From CAVVAE01 sp963746185 (GTDB taxonomy: Bacteria > Actinomycetota > Actinomycetes > Propionibacteriales > Nocardioidaceae), in NCBI GenBank assembly GCA_963746185.1, contig CAVVAE010000001.1, positions 620,001-684,000 of the forward strand: 64,000 nucleotides of DNA. Reading direction: 5' to 3'. Positions 17,128-25,691 of this stretch are shown here, one piece after another. Position numbers and translations under genes: made by a program. How positions within the stretch are numbered: position 1 is the first letter of the stretch; the number at the start of each line of letters is the position of its first letter. The notes beneath the pieces were generated by a model. The model did not search any database. It was given only the letters and a program-made list of their open reading frames with translations, and was not told the origin of the DNA.

Positions 17128-17970
17128 TCAGTCCTGTGACCGACGGCGGAAGGCCTGCATCGCGAGTGGGGCGAACACGGCCGTGAAGATGATCGACCAG
17201 CCGATGGTGGCGATCACCGGATGGTGCATCGGCCAAGCCGCGCTGTCGAGAGGCTCCGGAGCGTTGCCCCACAGGTCGCGACAGGCCGCGGTAAGGGCCG
17301 AAACCGGGTTCCACTCGGCAATGGTCCGCAACCAGGTCGGCATGTTCTCGGTCGGGGCAAACGTGTTGGCCACAAATGTCAGCGGGAACATCACCGTGAA
17401 CATGAACCCCTGTACGGCCTCGACCGACCGCATCATCGAGCCCACCCAGATGCCGAGCCAGATCATCGAGAAGCCGAACAGCAGCAGGAGCAGGAACGCC
17501 AGCGTCGCCTCGGCCACGGTGCCATTGATGGTCCAGCCGATGAGCAGCCCCGTCAGCGCCATCACGAGAATGCCCAGACTGGAGTGGATCAGGCTGGAGA
17601 TGCTCCGTCCAACGAGCACCGCGGACCGTGACATCGGCAGCGACTTGAACCGGTCAACGATGCCCTTCTGGAGGTCGTTCGTCAGTCCCATGGCCACGAC
17701 GGCAGATGAGAACACCATCGTCTGGGCCATGATCCCGGGAAGCAGGAACTCCTTGTAGTTGGAGCCGGGAACGTTGATGGACCCGCCGAAGACATAGGCG
17801 AAGAGCAGCACGAACATGACCGGCTGGATCGTGACATCGAGCAGCATTTCCGGCATCCGCCGGATGTGCAGCAGGTTGCGCCACACGACGGTCAATGACT
17901 GGCTGAACGCCGATCGAGACTCGATCGTGTAACCGCGCTGGGCCCTGGGCGGCAAGGTGGTCGCGGTCAT
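17128..17970 (-). CDS. ABC-2 type transporter permease, DrrB family
   Basis: 280 aa with about six membrane segments after a short cytoplasmic N-terminus (QPVMFVLLFAYVFGG, FSSAVVAMGL, LGILVMALTGLLIGW, LAFLLLLLFGFSMIWLGIWV, FMFTVMFPLTFVANTFAP, ATIGWSIIFTAVFAPLAM). The ABC-2/DrrB signature region is EFLLPGIMAQTMVF, followed by LTNDLQKGIVDRFKSLPMSR. The start codon overlaps the stop of the ATPase gene (ATGA), so they are translationally coupled. The pair likely exports a lipophilic compound. Confidence 0.93.
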   Translation of the reverse strand: MTATTLPPRAQRGYTIESRSAFSQSLTVVWRNLLHIRRMPEMLLDVTIQPVMFVLLFAYVFGGSINVPGSNYKEFLLPGIMAQTMVFSSAVVAMGLTNDLQKGIVDRFKSLPMSRSAVLVGRSISSLIHSSLGILVMALTGLLIGWTINGTVAEATLAFLLLLLFGFSMIWLGIWVGSMMRSVEAVQGFMFTVMFPLTFVANTFAPTENMPTWLRTIAEWNPVSALTAACRDLWGNAPEPLDSAAWPMHHPVIATIGWSIIFTAVFAPLAMQAFRRRSQD

Positions 17971-18959
17971 CAGACGGTCTCCTCGATCAGCTCTGGGGCG
18001 ACTTCATCGAGCTCTTCTTCCTCGGCGCGGTGCCCGGTCAGGTGGAGGAACACGTCATCGAGGCTTGGCCGCTTCAGCCCGAGGTCGTCGACCTCGACCC
18101 CACTGCCCGCGAAGAGGTCAGCGATCGTGGTCATATCGGCCAGACCGCTGGCCTGAGCCGTCAGCCGCCTACTCCCCTCTTCTACATGGACCTCGTTGGT
18201 GCAGCCGCGAAGCAGCTTCTCCGCCAGCGGCAAGTCGACTGCATGCGTCAACGTGACGACGACACTGGCCGCACCGGCCTGGTCCTTCAACTGCGTGGGA
18301 GTGCCAGCCGCGATGACTCGCCCCTTGTCGATGACCACGATCTGGTCGGCCAGATGGTCGGCCTCTTCGAGGTACTGCGTCGTCAGCAGCAGCGTCGTGC
18401 CGTCACGGACGAGGCCGCGCAGCACGTCCCACAGCTCTGCCCGGCTCCTCGGGTCGAGCCCGGTGGTCGGCTCGTCGAGAAATAGGACAGGTGGCGTGGC
18501 CACCAAGCTCACGGCCAGGTCGAGTCGCCTCCGCATGCCGCCGGAGTAGGTCTTAGCCATCCGGTCTGCGGCCTCGGTCAGCGAGAATCGCTCGAGCAGT
18601 GTCTCAGCGATCTCTCCGAGCGCCTTGGCCGGAACGCCGTAGAGCCTGCCCATGAGCCGAATGTTCTCCCGGCCGGTAAGCAGCTCGTCGACGGTGGCGG
18701 CCTGCCCGGTCAGCCCCATGCTGCGGCGTACGGCCTCGGGCTCTTTGATGACATCGTGGCCTGCCACCAGCCCGGTGCCGCTAGTAGGGATGCTCAGGGT
18801 CGTGAGCATCCGAACGATCGTGGTCTTCCCGGCACCATTCGGACCAAGCAGTCCGAGTACCGACCCCTCTGGAATGGCGAAGCTGACCCCGTCAACTGCG
18901 ACTGTGTCGCCGAAGTGCTTCACCAGATCTATCGCCTCGACGGCGGTGCGTGAATTCAT
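17970..18959 (-). CDS. ABC transporter ATP-binding protein, daunorubicin-resistance (DrrA) type
   Basis: 329 aa. Walker A GPNGAGKTT near residue 39, signature YSGGMRRRLDLA near 140, Walker B VLFLDEPTTGLD and an H-loop-like LLTTQYLEEAD. The ~100-residue C-terminal extension (VVVTLTHAVDLP...) is typical of DrrA-type ATPases. It is first in a two-gene operon with the permease. Nearest regulator upstream is the large LuxR protein on the same strand, ~80 bp away, which could influence it. Substrate not predictable. Confidence 0.95.
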   Translation of the reverse strand: MNSRTAVEAIDLVKHFGDTVAVDGVSFAIPEGSVLGLLGPNGAGKTTIVRMLTTLSIPTSGTGLVAGHDVIKEPEAVRRSMGLTGQAATVDELLTGRENIRLMGRLYGVPAKALGEIAETLLERFSLTEAADRMAKTYSGGMRRRLDLAVSLVATPPVLFLDEPTTGLDPRSRAELWDVLRGLVRDGTTLLLTTQYLEEADHLADQIVVIDKGRVIAAGTPTQLKDQAGAASVVVTLTHAVDLPLAEKLLRGCTNEVHVEEGSRRLTAQASGLADMTTIADLFAGSGVEVDDLGLKRPSLDDVFLHLTGHRAEEEELDEVAPELIEETV

Positions 18960-19040
18960 TGGGTCAGCCTATGTTGGCGCACCGACAGTCCCAACTGAAT
19001 TTGGGCTGGTTTTTACCAGGTCAACCGGTAGATCGTCCGG

Positions 19041-22000
19041 TCACGTCGCAGGCGGGATCCCCGACCGGTAGGCCACTCTCGCTGCTTCCTCGCGGTTGGT
19101 GACGTGCAGCTTTCGCAAGATGTTCGAGACATGGACACTCGCGGTCTTGACGCTGATGAACAGTGACTCCGCTATCTCGCCGTTCGTCCGACCAGCGACC
19201 AGCCCCGCCAGCACCTCGAGCTCTCGCGGAGTCAAGCCCTGTGGTGCCCCCTCCCCCGGCTGATCCTGCGGGTCGGTGACCTCAGACACCGGCCGGCGTA
19301 TGTCGACGCGCGCCCACTGCGCCAACTGCTCCAGCTCACGGCGGAGCGCTTCAGCGCCAAGCGCAGTCGCCGCGTCGTACGCTCGCCGGACGGACGTCGT
19401 CGTCGCCCCCCCGGGTTGCTTCGCCAACACCGCGGCCTCGGCCTCTCGCCACTGGGCGTATGCCGTTCGGAACGGTTGGCCGGTCGACTCCCACACCCGA
19501 GCCACCTCGGCCCAGGTGTCCGACGACGCCGAGCCGTCGCTACGACCTCGCTCGGCGTGGATGGAGGCAGCGACTGCGGCGCCCTCGAACAACGTGTGAC
19601 CGCCGGATCGAGTCGGGTCAGGACGTAGTGCTGCCGCGCGTGCTTCGAGACCGCTCCGCATCTGAGTCACTCGCTCTTCGTCGCCTCGACCCGGTGCAGA
19701 ACGCGCCAGCTCGAACAGGTCCGCCACCGCTCGCGTGGCCAGGAGGACCAACGGCCCGGCGAAGAGCTGCTCGTCGCCACTCTCGATGAGGCGCAGACCT
19801 TGATCGGCGACACCGAAGGCATCTTCGGGCCGGTGCTCCCAGAGAAGCAGCTCGGTCTCGAGCTCATAGAGCTCCCGCTGCCAGGAGTCCGGTGCAGCGT
19901 GGTCGTCGAACAGGGACCGGGCTTGATCCGTCAGCAGTCGCGCTGAGTCGAGCTCTCCCTTGGCGAGACTGAGCCGCGCACCCTGTTGCAGGACGGCGAA
20001 CGACCGCACACCCTGCGGTCGCTGGCCCAGTGCCTCATCGAGCAGGGTGGACGCCTCGGCCCATCGACCGGCTTTGATCAACGCGTCGGCGGCGTTGGCT
20101 TGCAAGAAGCTTCCGTCCTGACGGACCAAGCCAACGGCTCGCATCGCGTCGTAGCCGAGGCGGCACACCGTCACCGCTTCGTCGTACCGCCCGGCGAGCC
20201 CCAACACGTGTGCGAGGTCGATGTACGCCGTGGCCAGGTCGTCGGGGTCGGCCAGCTCGACGGCGATCGCGACGGACTCGCGCGAGGACTCGATGCCCGC
20301 GTCGTACTCGCCGCGATAGGCCATCACGACTCCGAGAGCGTTGAGTGCCCGGCCCTCCTCTTGTCGAGCTCCAACGATTCGGGCGATCCGGATCGCCTCA
20401 CGACACGACTCCTCAGCCTCGTCGAGCCGGCTCCACGCCATCGCGAGCAAGCCGAGGCCGGCGTGGACACGTGCTCGAGCCTTCGACTCTTCGGGAGGGA
20501 GCAGCCCGAGAGCCTTGCGGTAGGACTCCTGAGCGTCGTCGACGAGTCCCGCATTGAATCCGTAGGCGCCTTTGCGCTCGAGAATCTCCGAGCACCGCAC
20601 AGGGTCGTCGCCCGACAACGTGGCGGCCTCAGCGGCAAGCGCAACCGCCCGAGAGCCGTCACCCATCAGGTGAGCGGCCTGGGCTGCACGCACGAGCAGC
20701 TCCACTTGACCGACGCCCGTCCCTGCCTGCCGACGCGTCGCATCTTCGCCCTCACGAAAGAGCCTGACCGCGCGGGACAGGTACTCATCGGCCTCCGCGA
20801 ACGCGTACACCTCCTGCGCAGCGACGCCGGCTTCCACCGCCGCATCGAAGGCGAGATCGGCAACGCCAGCAGCCTCCCAGTGGTGCGCAATCTGGCCGGT
20901 CCGCTCCAGCTTGACTGCGGCGTTGGGGGCGGGAAGCTCGCCAAGACACCGCGCCGCTTCGGCGTGCAGCCGCCGTTTTCTGCCGGGCATCAGGTCGGCG
21001 GCCAGCACCTCACGAAACATCGGGTGGACGAAGGAGTAGCCGGCGCCGGGTCCGGCGCGCATCACCTGGTGGTCGACGGCAGGACGCAACAGCGCCTCGA
21101 CTTCAGCATCCGGGCTCCCCTGGATCGCCGACAGGAGGTCGAGTGGACATTCGTGGCCGACGACGGCAGCAGTCTCGAGGAGCTCCCGTGTCTCCTCCGG
21201 CAACGTGGTGAACATCGCGACCACCAGGTCGTGAAGCGTCTCGGGAATCGACCGATCGGGCTGTTGCGCCCACGGGCAGAGCTGCTCGGTAAAGAGAGGG
21301 TTGCCGGCCGAATGGTCGTAGACGACGTCGACGAGTCGCGGCGACAACACCGTGTGCTCGACGAGGTCGGCGATCTGGAGGGCGGTGTCTTCGCGCCCCA
21401 GTCTTTCGAGCGTCAACCTTTTCGTCAGCGGAAGCCGGTCGATCTCGGCGAGCCACGTCCGGAGCGGGTCCTCACGTGGCAGCGCATCGCTACGGACGGT
21501 CAAGATGACCACGACGCGCTCGTTGCGGAGGCTACGCGCGAGGAAGGACAGCAGGTCAAGCGTCGACCGGTCCGCCCAATGGAGGTCCTCCAACACCCAC
21601 ACCACGGCACGCTCGGACGTCAGTTCCGCGAGGAGGGACAGCAGGGACTCGAAGAGCCTGGACTGGGCCGAACCGCTGAGCGGAGCGTCGAGGCTGTGCC
21701 CGTCACGCTGCTCGGGCACGGGCTGGGTGCCAGCACCCCAACCAAGGACGTGGGCAAACTCGACAGGCACCTGGTTCAGCAGCCGCGCTCGCTCGTCACC
21801 GGTCCATGCCTGCGCCAACCTGCGGAAGGCGCCGATGACCGGGGCGAACGGCATGGCCTCACCGGCGACGGGTACGCAGCCACCCAGCAGCCGGGTGACA
21901 TCGATTCCCGTCAGAAACGTGTCGACCAGACTGGACTTGCCGATCCCCGCTTCTCCGGTGACGAGCATAAAAGATGGCGATCCGGCCTCGGCTTCGACGA

Positions 22001-22073
22001 GCGCCGTTTGCAGCACCGCCAACTCGCGCTCGCGCCCGACCAACCTGGCAGAGCCCAGCCCTGATCTGGACAT
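19041..22073 (-). CDS. Large ATP-binding LuxR-family transcriptional regulator (LAL type)
   Basis: About 1010 aa from ATG 22073 (MSRSGLGSARLVGRE); in-frame ATGs at 22151 and 22241 would lengthen it. The N-terminal AAA/NACHT-like ATPase has RLVGRERELAVL, Walker A GEAGIGKSS and Walker B VVWVLEDLHWAD. A long alpha-helical TPR-like middle follows (YRKALGLLPPEE, ALNALGVVMAYRGEYD, DLAHVLGLAGRYDEAV). The C-terminal LuxR helix-turn-helix contains LTPRELEVLAGLVAGRTN and ISVKTASVHVSNILRKL. Such regulators respond to a small molecule and activate catabolic or secondary-metabolite genes. Target unknown; drrAB lies immediately downstream and the secreted-protein gene is divergent. Confidence 0.93.
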   Translation of the reverse strand: MSRSGLGSARLVGRERELAVLQTALVEAEAGSPSFMLVTGEAGIGKSSLVDTFLTGIDVTRLLGGCVPVAGEAMPFAPVIGAFRRLAQAWTGDERARLLNQVPVEFAHVLGWGAGTQPVPEQRDGHSLDAPLSGSAQSRLFESLLSLLAELTSERAVVWVLEDLHWADRSTLDLLSFLARSLRNERVVVILTVRSDALPREDPLRTWLAEIDRLPLTKRLTLERLGREDTALQIADLVEHTVLSPRLVDVVYDHSAGNPLFTEQLCPWAQQPDRSIPETLHDLVVAMFTTLPEETRELLETAAVVGHECPLDLLSAIQGSPDAEVEALLRPAVDHQVMRAGPGAGYSFVHPMFREVLAADLMPGRKRRLHAEAARCLGELPAPNAAVKLERTGQIAHHWEAAGVADLAFDAAVEAGVAAQEVYAFAEADEYLSRAVRLFREGEDATRRQAGTGVGQVELLVRAAQAAHLMGDGSRAVALAAEAATLSGDDPVRCSEILERKGAYGFNAGLVDDAQESYRKALGLLPPEESKARARVHAGLGLLAMAWSRLDEAEESCREAIRIARIVGARQEEGRALNALGVVMAYRGEYDAGIESSRESVAIAVELADPDDLATAYIDLAHVLGLAGRYDEAVTVCRLGYDAMRAVGLVRQDGSFLQANAADALIKAGRWAEASTLLDEALGQRPQGVRSFAVLQQGARLSLAKGELDSARLLTDQARSLFDDHAAPDSWQRELYELETELLLWEHRPEDAFGVADQGLRLIESGDEQLFAGPLVLLATRAVADLFELARSAPGRGDEERVTQMRSGLEARAAALRPDPTRSGGHTLFEGAAVAASIHAERGRSDGSASSDTWAEVARVWESTGQPFRTAYAQWREAEAAVLAKQPGGATTTSVRRAYDAATALGAEALRRELEQLAQWARVDIRRPVSEVTDPQDQPGEGAPQGLTPRELEVLAGLVAGRTNGEIAESLFISVKTASVHVSNILRKLHVTNREEAARVAYRSGIPPAT

Positions 22074-22275
22074 CTCGTTCGACAACACGCCGCAATTGCC
22101 TCCATGGGTTCGGACGATCATCCCGCCTGTCGTGTGGTTCACACCAGCCATTTGAGGTAGCGGACCGGTCGATCTGAGGTGCCTTGCCGATGTTCGAACC
22201 AGTCGCTGCCCGCCTACGTTCGAGCAGAACCGCCAGTCCAACGAGGACAGGTCACCTCAGAGAAAAGGGAATTTC

Positions 22276-23034
22276 ATGTCATCCACGCGCAAACGGGTCA
22301 CGATCGCCACCGCCGTCACCGGCTTGGCGTTTTCAGCCGCCGCCGCCTCCGCAACCGTCGCCCCCGGTACGCCCGCCAAGGACGTCCACTTCGGGCTCGA
22401 CAACGACAACGCCGCCAATACGTTCATCCAGCCGCCGGGTGTCACGGCCAAGCAGCACATGGACAACACCGACGTCCTCTTCGGGCGCGACAACGACGAC
22501 CTGCTCGTGGGCAACCTGGGCGGCGACACAGAGATCGGCGGCCGGGGTGACGACATCCTCATCGGCGGTCCCGAGCGCTTCGCAGCTCCCAACAGCGACG
22601 TGCTGCTCGGCGACGAAGGCAACGACATCAACATCTGGGCACCGGGCGACGGCAGCGATGCCTATGTCGGCGACAAGGGTCGCGACGCGATGGTCTTCGC
22701 GCCGTTCGTCACGAAGACCAATGGCGATCTCAAGCTGGAGTGGTTCCACGGCCGCAGAGTCCCACGCGTCGACATCGATGCCTCGCCGCAGTTCGAATGC
22801 GACATCGTCAAGGTCCCGGCGGCGCAGCGCCTTGGCGCGCAGTTCCTCGTCCGCTTCTCGGTCAACGACGTGCTCGCTGTCACCGTGCGTCAGAAGGACG
22901 TCGAGAAGGTGCTCTGCCCGAGCCCGCAGGCCGGCAAGGCCAAGGTCGCGGACTTGACCGACCCGCACCCCGTCTTCCACAACGTGTGGTTGGACAACAT
23001 CGGCGGGACGCTCGGCGCCATCGTCGCGCCATAG
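22276..23034 (+). CDS. Secreted acidic repeat protein with RTX-like GGxGxD motifs
   Basis: 252 aa with a signal peptide (KRVTIATAVTGLAFSAAAASA). The mature N-terminal half is rich in Asp/Asn/Gly and contains nonapeptide-like turns (FGRDNDDLLVGNLGGD, EIGGRGDDILIGGPE, VLLGDEGNDINIW), like haemolysin-type calcium-binding repeats. The C-terminal half (residues ~150-252) is not repetitive and has two Cys (FECDIV, VLCPSP) that could form a disulfide. It starts behind an AGAAAAGGGA ribosome site and is followed within 20 bp by the FAD oxidoreductase, so the two probably share a transcript. Calcium binding is inferred. Confidence 0.82.
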   Translation: MSSTRKRVTIATAVTGLAFSAAAASATVAPGTPAKDVHFGLDNDNAANTFIQPPGVTAKQHMDNTDVLFGRDNDDLLVGNLGGDTEIGGRGDDILIGGPERFAAPNSDVLLGDEGNDINIWAPGDGSDAYVGDKGRDAMVFAPFVTKTNGDLKLEWFHGRRVPRVDIDASPQFECDIVKVPAAQRLGAQFLVRFSVNDVLAVTVRQKDVEKVLCPSPQAGKAKVADLTDPHPVFHNVWLDNIGGTLGAIVAP

Positions 23035-23049
23035 GGATTGGTGAATGAG

Positions 23050-24666
23050 ATGCAGACCTATCGATGCCGCCACTGTGGACAGGTGTTGGCGGCCTATGTA
23101 GACATCGCGCCTGGCCTCGCCCTGCCGTTCTCTCATCGGACGGCGACCAGCCAGCTCCAGTCTCGTCAGCGTGACCACGCCGAGCGCTGCCCGGCTCTTC
23201 GGTCCGGGCAGCACCATGGGACTGCATCCCGTTCATCGGCATCGCTGCCTGCCGGGGAGGCTGTCCCGCAGCCTCGTAAGGTCGGCCAGGCCGTCGTGAT
23301 CGGAGCGAGCATGGCAGGCCTGCTGGCCGCTCGCGTGCTCAGTGAGTCGTTCGAACGGGTCATCGTGCTGGACCGCGATGACCTGTCCCCCGCCATCCAA
23401 CCCCGGGGTGGTGTGCCGCACGGGCGGCATACCCACGGGCTGCTCGCGAAGGGATGCGAGGTGCTCGAAGAGCTTCTTCCGGGACTCATCGACGAACTCG
23501 TGGGGGCCGGGGCGGTCCCCGGCGACCTTCAGGCAGAGATGCGTTGGTACTTCAGTGGCCGCCCGCTGAAGCAGCGGACCAGCGGACTGAGGGGGCTGGC
23601 GGTGAGCCGACCTCTGCTCGAGCACCACGTGCGCTGGCGGGTGGGGGCACTGACCAACATCGACGTTCGCTCGGGTCAGCATGTGCGCAACCTGGTGCTC
23701 GATGACTCGGCGGAAACGGTGTGTGGCGTGCTCATCGAAGGAGCGGCTGCGCCCGTCCCTGCAGACCTGGTGGTCGACGCCTCTGGTCGTACGTCGAAGT
23801 TGCCCAAGTGGCTCTGTCGGCTCGGATATCCCGCGCCGGCAGAGGAGCGAGTCCGGATCGACGTGTCGTACGCGACCCGAGCCTTCAGTCGTCGACCGGG
23901 CGCTCTCGATGGCGATCTGGGCATGGTGTTCGCCGCGTCGCCGGAGAGCCCTCGGGCGGCGGCCTTGCTGGCGCAGGAGCATGGTCGCTGGATCGTCTCG
24001 CTGGGCGGCTATCACGGTGACGTCGCTCCGCTGGACCTCGAGGGGTTCCTGTCGTACGCCGACAAGATGCACCCCGAACTCGGCCAGGTGTTGCGGAGCT
24101 CGGCGCCACTCGATGACGGCGCGTACTTCCGCTTCCCGGCGAGTGTGCGAAGTCGTTTTGACCGGCTGGACCGATTCCCCGAGGCACTCGTGGTGGTCGG
24201 AGATGCCATGTGCAGCTTCAATCCCGTGTTCGGTCAAGGTATGACGGTCGCTGCTCTCGAGGCGATGGCGCTGCGCGACTGCCTGGCGAAGGGACGGGCT
24301 CGACTCGGTCTCCGCTTCTTCAAGTCGGCCCGTCCAATCGTCGACGCCCCGTGGCAGATAGCGGTGTCGGCCGACCTGCAGATTCGCGGCACCCCAGGGA
24401 AGGCGTCGACCATGACGAAGGTCATGAACCGCTACGTCTCGCGGTTGCAAGGTGCGGCGCACGAGGACGCGGACCTTGCCGAGGCCTTCCTCCGGGTCGC
24501 GAACCTGAAGGACTCGCCACAGAGCTTGATGGCACCACGGCGTCTGGTGCGAGTACTCCGTCGACGCGCCCGGCCACCTGTCGCCACGGAAGCGACGGCG
24601 TTTCACCCAGGGTCGAGCGAGCGACATAGGGATCGGGCGGTCGAGCTTGTCGAGACCCCTCGGTGA
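23050..24666 (+). CDS. FAD-dependent monooxygenase/oxidoreductase with N-terminal CCHC zinc-finger-like segment
   Basis: About 538 aa from ATG 23050; a GTG at 23041 is also possible. Residues 1-50 hold Cys6, Cys9, His43 and Cys47 (YRCRHCGQ ... DHAERC), a plausible zinc site, then a low-complexity linker. The FAD Rossmann motif VVIGASMAGLLAARVL starts near residue 82, and the second FAD motif GDAMCSFNPVFGQG lies near 385, as in aromatic hydroxylases/halogenase-like flavoproteins. The final residues (VELVETPR) are encoded by the intergenic palindromic repeat, so the original C-terminus was probably replaced or extended. Substrate unknown; follows the secreted repeat protein. Confidence 0.85.
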   Translation: MQTYRCRHCGQVLAAYVDIAPGLALPFSHRTATSQLQSRQRDHAERCPALRSGQHHGTASRSSASLPAGEAVPQPRKVGQAVVIGASMAGLLAARVLSESFERVIVLDRDDLSPAIQPRGGVPHGRHTHGLLAKGCEVLEELLPGLIDELVGAGAVPGDLQAEMRWYFSGRPLKQRTSGLRGLAVSRPLLEHHVRWRVGALTNIDVRSGQHVRNLVLDDSAETVCGVLIEGAAAPVPADLVVDASGRTSKLPKWLCRLGYPAPAEERVRIDVSYATRAFSRRPGALDGDLGMVFAASPESPRAAALLAQEHGRWIVSLGGYHGDVAPLDLEGFLSYADKMHPELGQVLRSSAPLDDGAYFRFPASVRSRFDRLDRFPEALVVVGDAMCSFNPVFGQGMTVAALEAMALRDCLAKGRARLGLRFFKSARPIVDAPWQIAVSADLQIRGTPGKASTMTKVMNRYVSRLQGAAHEDADLAEAFLRVANLKDSPQSLMAPRRLVRVLRRRARPPVATEATAFHPGSSERHRDRAVELVETPR

Positions 24667-24820
24667 TTTCGACAAGCTCAATCAGCGAGGGGTGTCGGCG
24701 GTCGAGCCTGTCGAGACCGGGCGGTGATTTTCGACAGGCTCAGTCAGCGGAGTGCGTGGTTTCGACAAGCTCAATCAGCGAGGGGTGTCGGCGGTCGAGC
24801 TTGTCGAGACCCCTCAGCGG
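24638..24820. repeat. Cluster of palindromic 'VELVETP/FDKLNQ' repeats
   Basis: Copies of GGTCGAGCTTGTCGAGACC-like units (24639-24660, 24699-24718, 24793-24813) alternate with their inverted partners TTTCGACAAGCTCAATCAGC (24667 on, 24728 on in a variant form, 24759 on). Forward and inverted units can fold into hairpins. This resembles dispersed REP/BIME-like palindromes of actinobacterial chromosomes. The cluster spans the stop of the FAD gene and reaches the end of the convergent peptidase gene. Confidence 0.85.
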
Positions 24821-25650
24821 CCGCCGGCTTGGCGGGTGATGTACGTCAGCGCGACGAATGAGCTGAAGACCGCTCCCCCGTCGTTGCCGGTGATCTGCAC
24901 TGAACGGTTGCCGGTGCGCTCAACGCCCTTGACCCAGCTCGCCACCGCGGCCATGTCAGCCGTCTGAAACTCCACCTCAAGCTCAACCGGCAGGGTGATC
25001 TGTGGCGTCCCGATCCGGCCGCCGCGTACGGCCTCGACGGCCTCTCGGGCGCCGTCGTGGATCAGCTCGCGGGCGTGATCCGGGTGTAGATGGTGTGCAC
25101 TGAATCTGGTGACGGACTCCTTGGTCGTGACACCGACACAGTCGGGCGCGAATGTCTTGGCCTCTGTGAGCGTCACCGTGTCCCCGCTGATCAAGGCGAT
25201 CGGAACGCCCCGGGCGTGAGCGACGAGGGCGTTGATGCCGCTCTCTCCGACGTACGTGCCGTCAAGACGGACTCCGCTGATGACCTCCGGGTTGTAGGTG
25301 TGAGACAGCGCGGACGGCTCGCCGGAGATCGATCCGTGGTAGCCGACAAAGAAGACCGCATCGAACGTGCTGTCGAGACCTTGCATCATGTAGTCGGGCT
25401 TGTGGCGACCGGAGAGGTAGGTCGCGGGACGCACCAACGCAGCAGGATCGAGATTGAACATCCCACCGTGCGAGTCATTGACCACGACCTGGTCCGCACC
25501 GGCGGCGAGCGCCCCTTCGATGGCGGCGTTGACCTCACCGAGCATCAGGCGACAGCCGGCGTCATACGCCGCTCCCCCGTCGGGCCGGCACTGTGACCAG
25601 TCGACGATCCCTGCAACGCCCTCCATGTCACACGAGATGAAGATCTTCAA
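24814..25650 (-). CDS. M55 family metallopeptidase (D-aminopeptidase DppA-like)
   Basis: 278 aa from TTG 25650, chosen because AAGGAG lies 7 nt upstream; a GTG at 25677 gives 9 more residues. The M55 signature is clear: ISCDMEGVAGI at the N-terminus (metal-binding Asp-x-Glu), VVVNDSHGGMFN, FFVGYHGSISGEPSALSHTY (metal-binding His residues) and GESGINALVAHARGVP. DppA is a zinc D-aminopeptidase releasing D-amino acids from peptides, often linked to cell-wall peptide recycling. No dpp permease genes are adjacent. The stop lies at the edge of the repeat cluster. Confidence 0.92.
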   Translation of the reverse strand: MKIFISCDMEGVAGIVDWSQCRPDGGAAYDAGCRLMLGEVNAAIEGALAAGADQVVVNDSHGGMFNLDPAALVRPATYLSGRHKPDYMMQGLDSTFDAVFFVGYHGSISGEPSALSHTYNPEVISGVRLDGTYVGESGINALVAHARGVPIALISGDTVTLTEAKTFAPDCVGVTTKESVTRFSAHHLHPDHARELIHDGAREAVEAVRGGRIGTPQITLPVELEVEFQTADMAAVASWVKGVERTGNRSVQITGNDGGAVFSSFVALTYITRQAGGR

Positions 25651-25691
25651 CGACGTACTCCTTGACGAGGTGGCCACTGGCGGAACGCGAT

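Noticed and set aside
19986..22064. Very long open frame on the + strand (692 codons)
   Set aside because: It lies entirely opposite the LuxR regulator, whose motifs are unmistakable. Its composition (Arg/Gln/His/Gly-rich, no family) is that of an antisense shadow in GC-rich DNA.
15779..22073. Secondary-metabolite gene cluster (P450, exporter, LAL regulator)
   Set aside because: No core synthase is present, and P450 and exporter are convergent with a strong terminator between them. The grouping looks accidental.
23233..24681. Long minus-strand frame opposite the FAD oxidoreductase
   Set aside because: No recognisable motifs; the FAD-binding motifs are on the other strand in the same place.
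24638..24820. CRISPR-like array
   Set aside because: Units are inverted as well as direct, spacing is irregular and no cas genes are near, so they are palindromic dispersed repeats.
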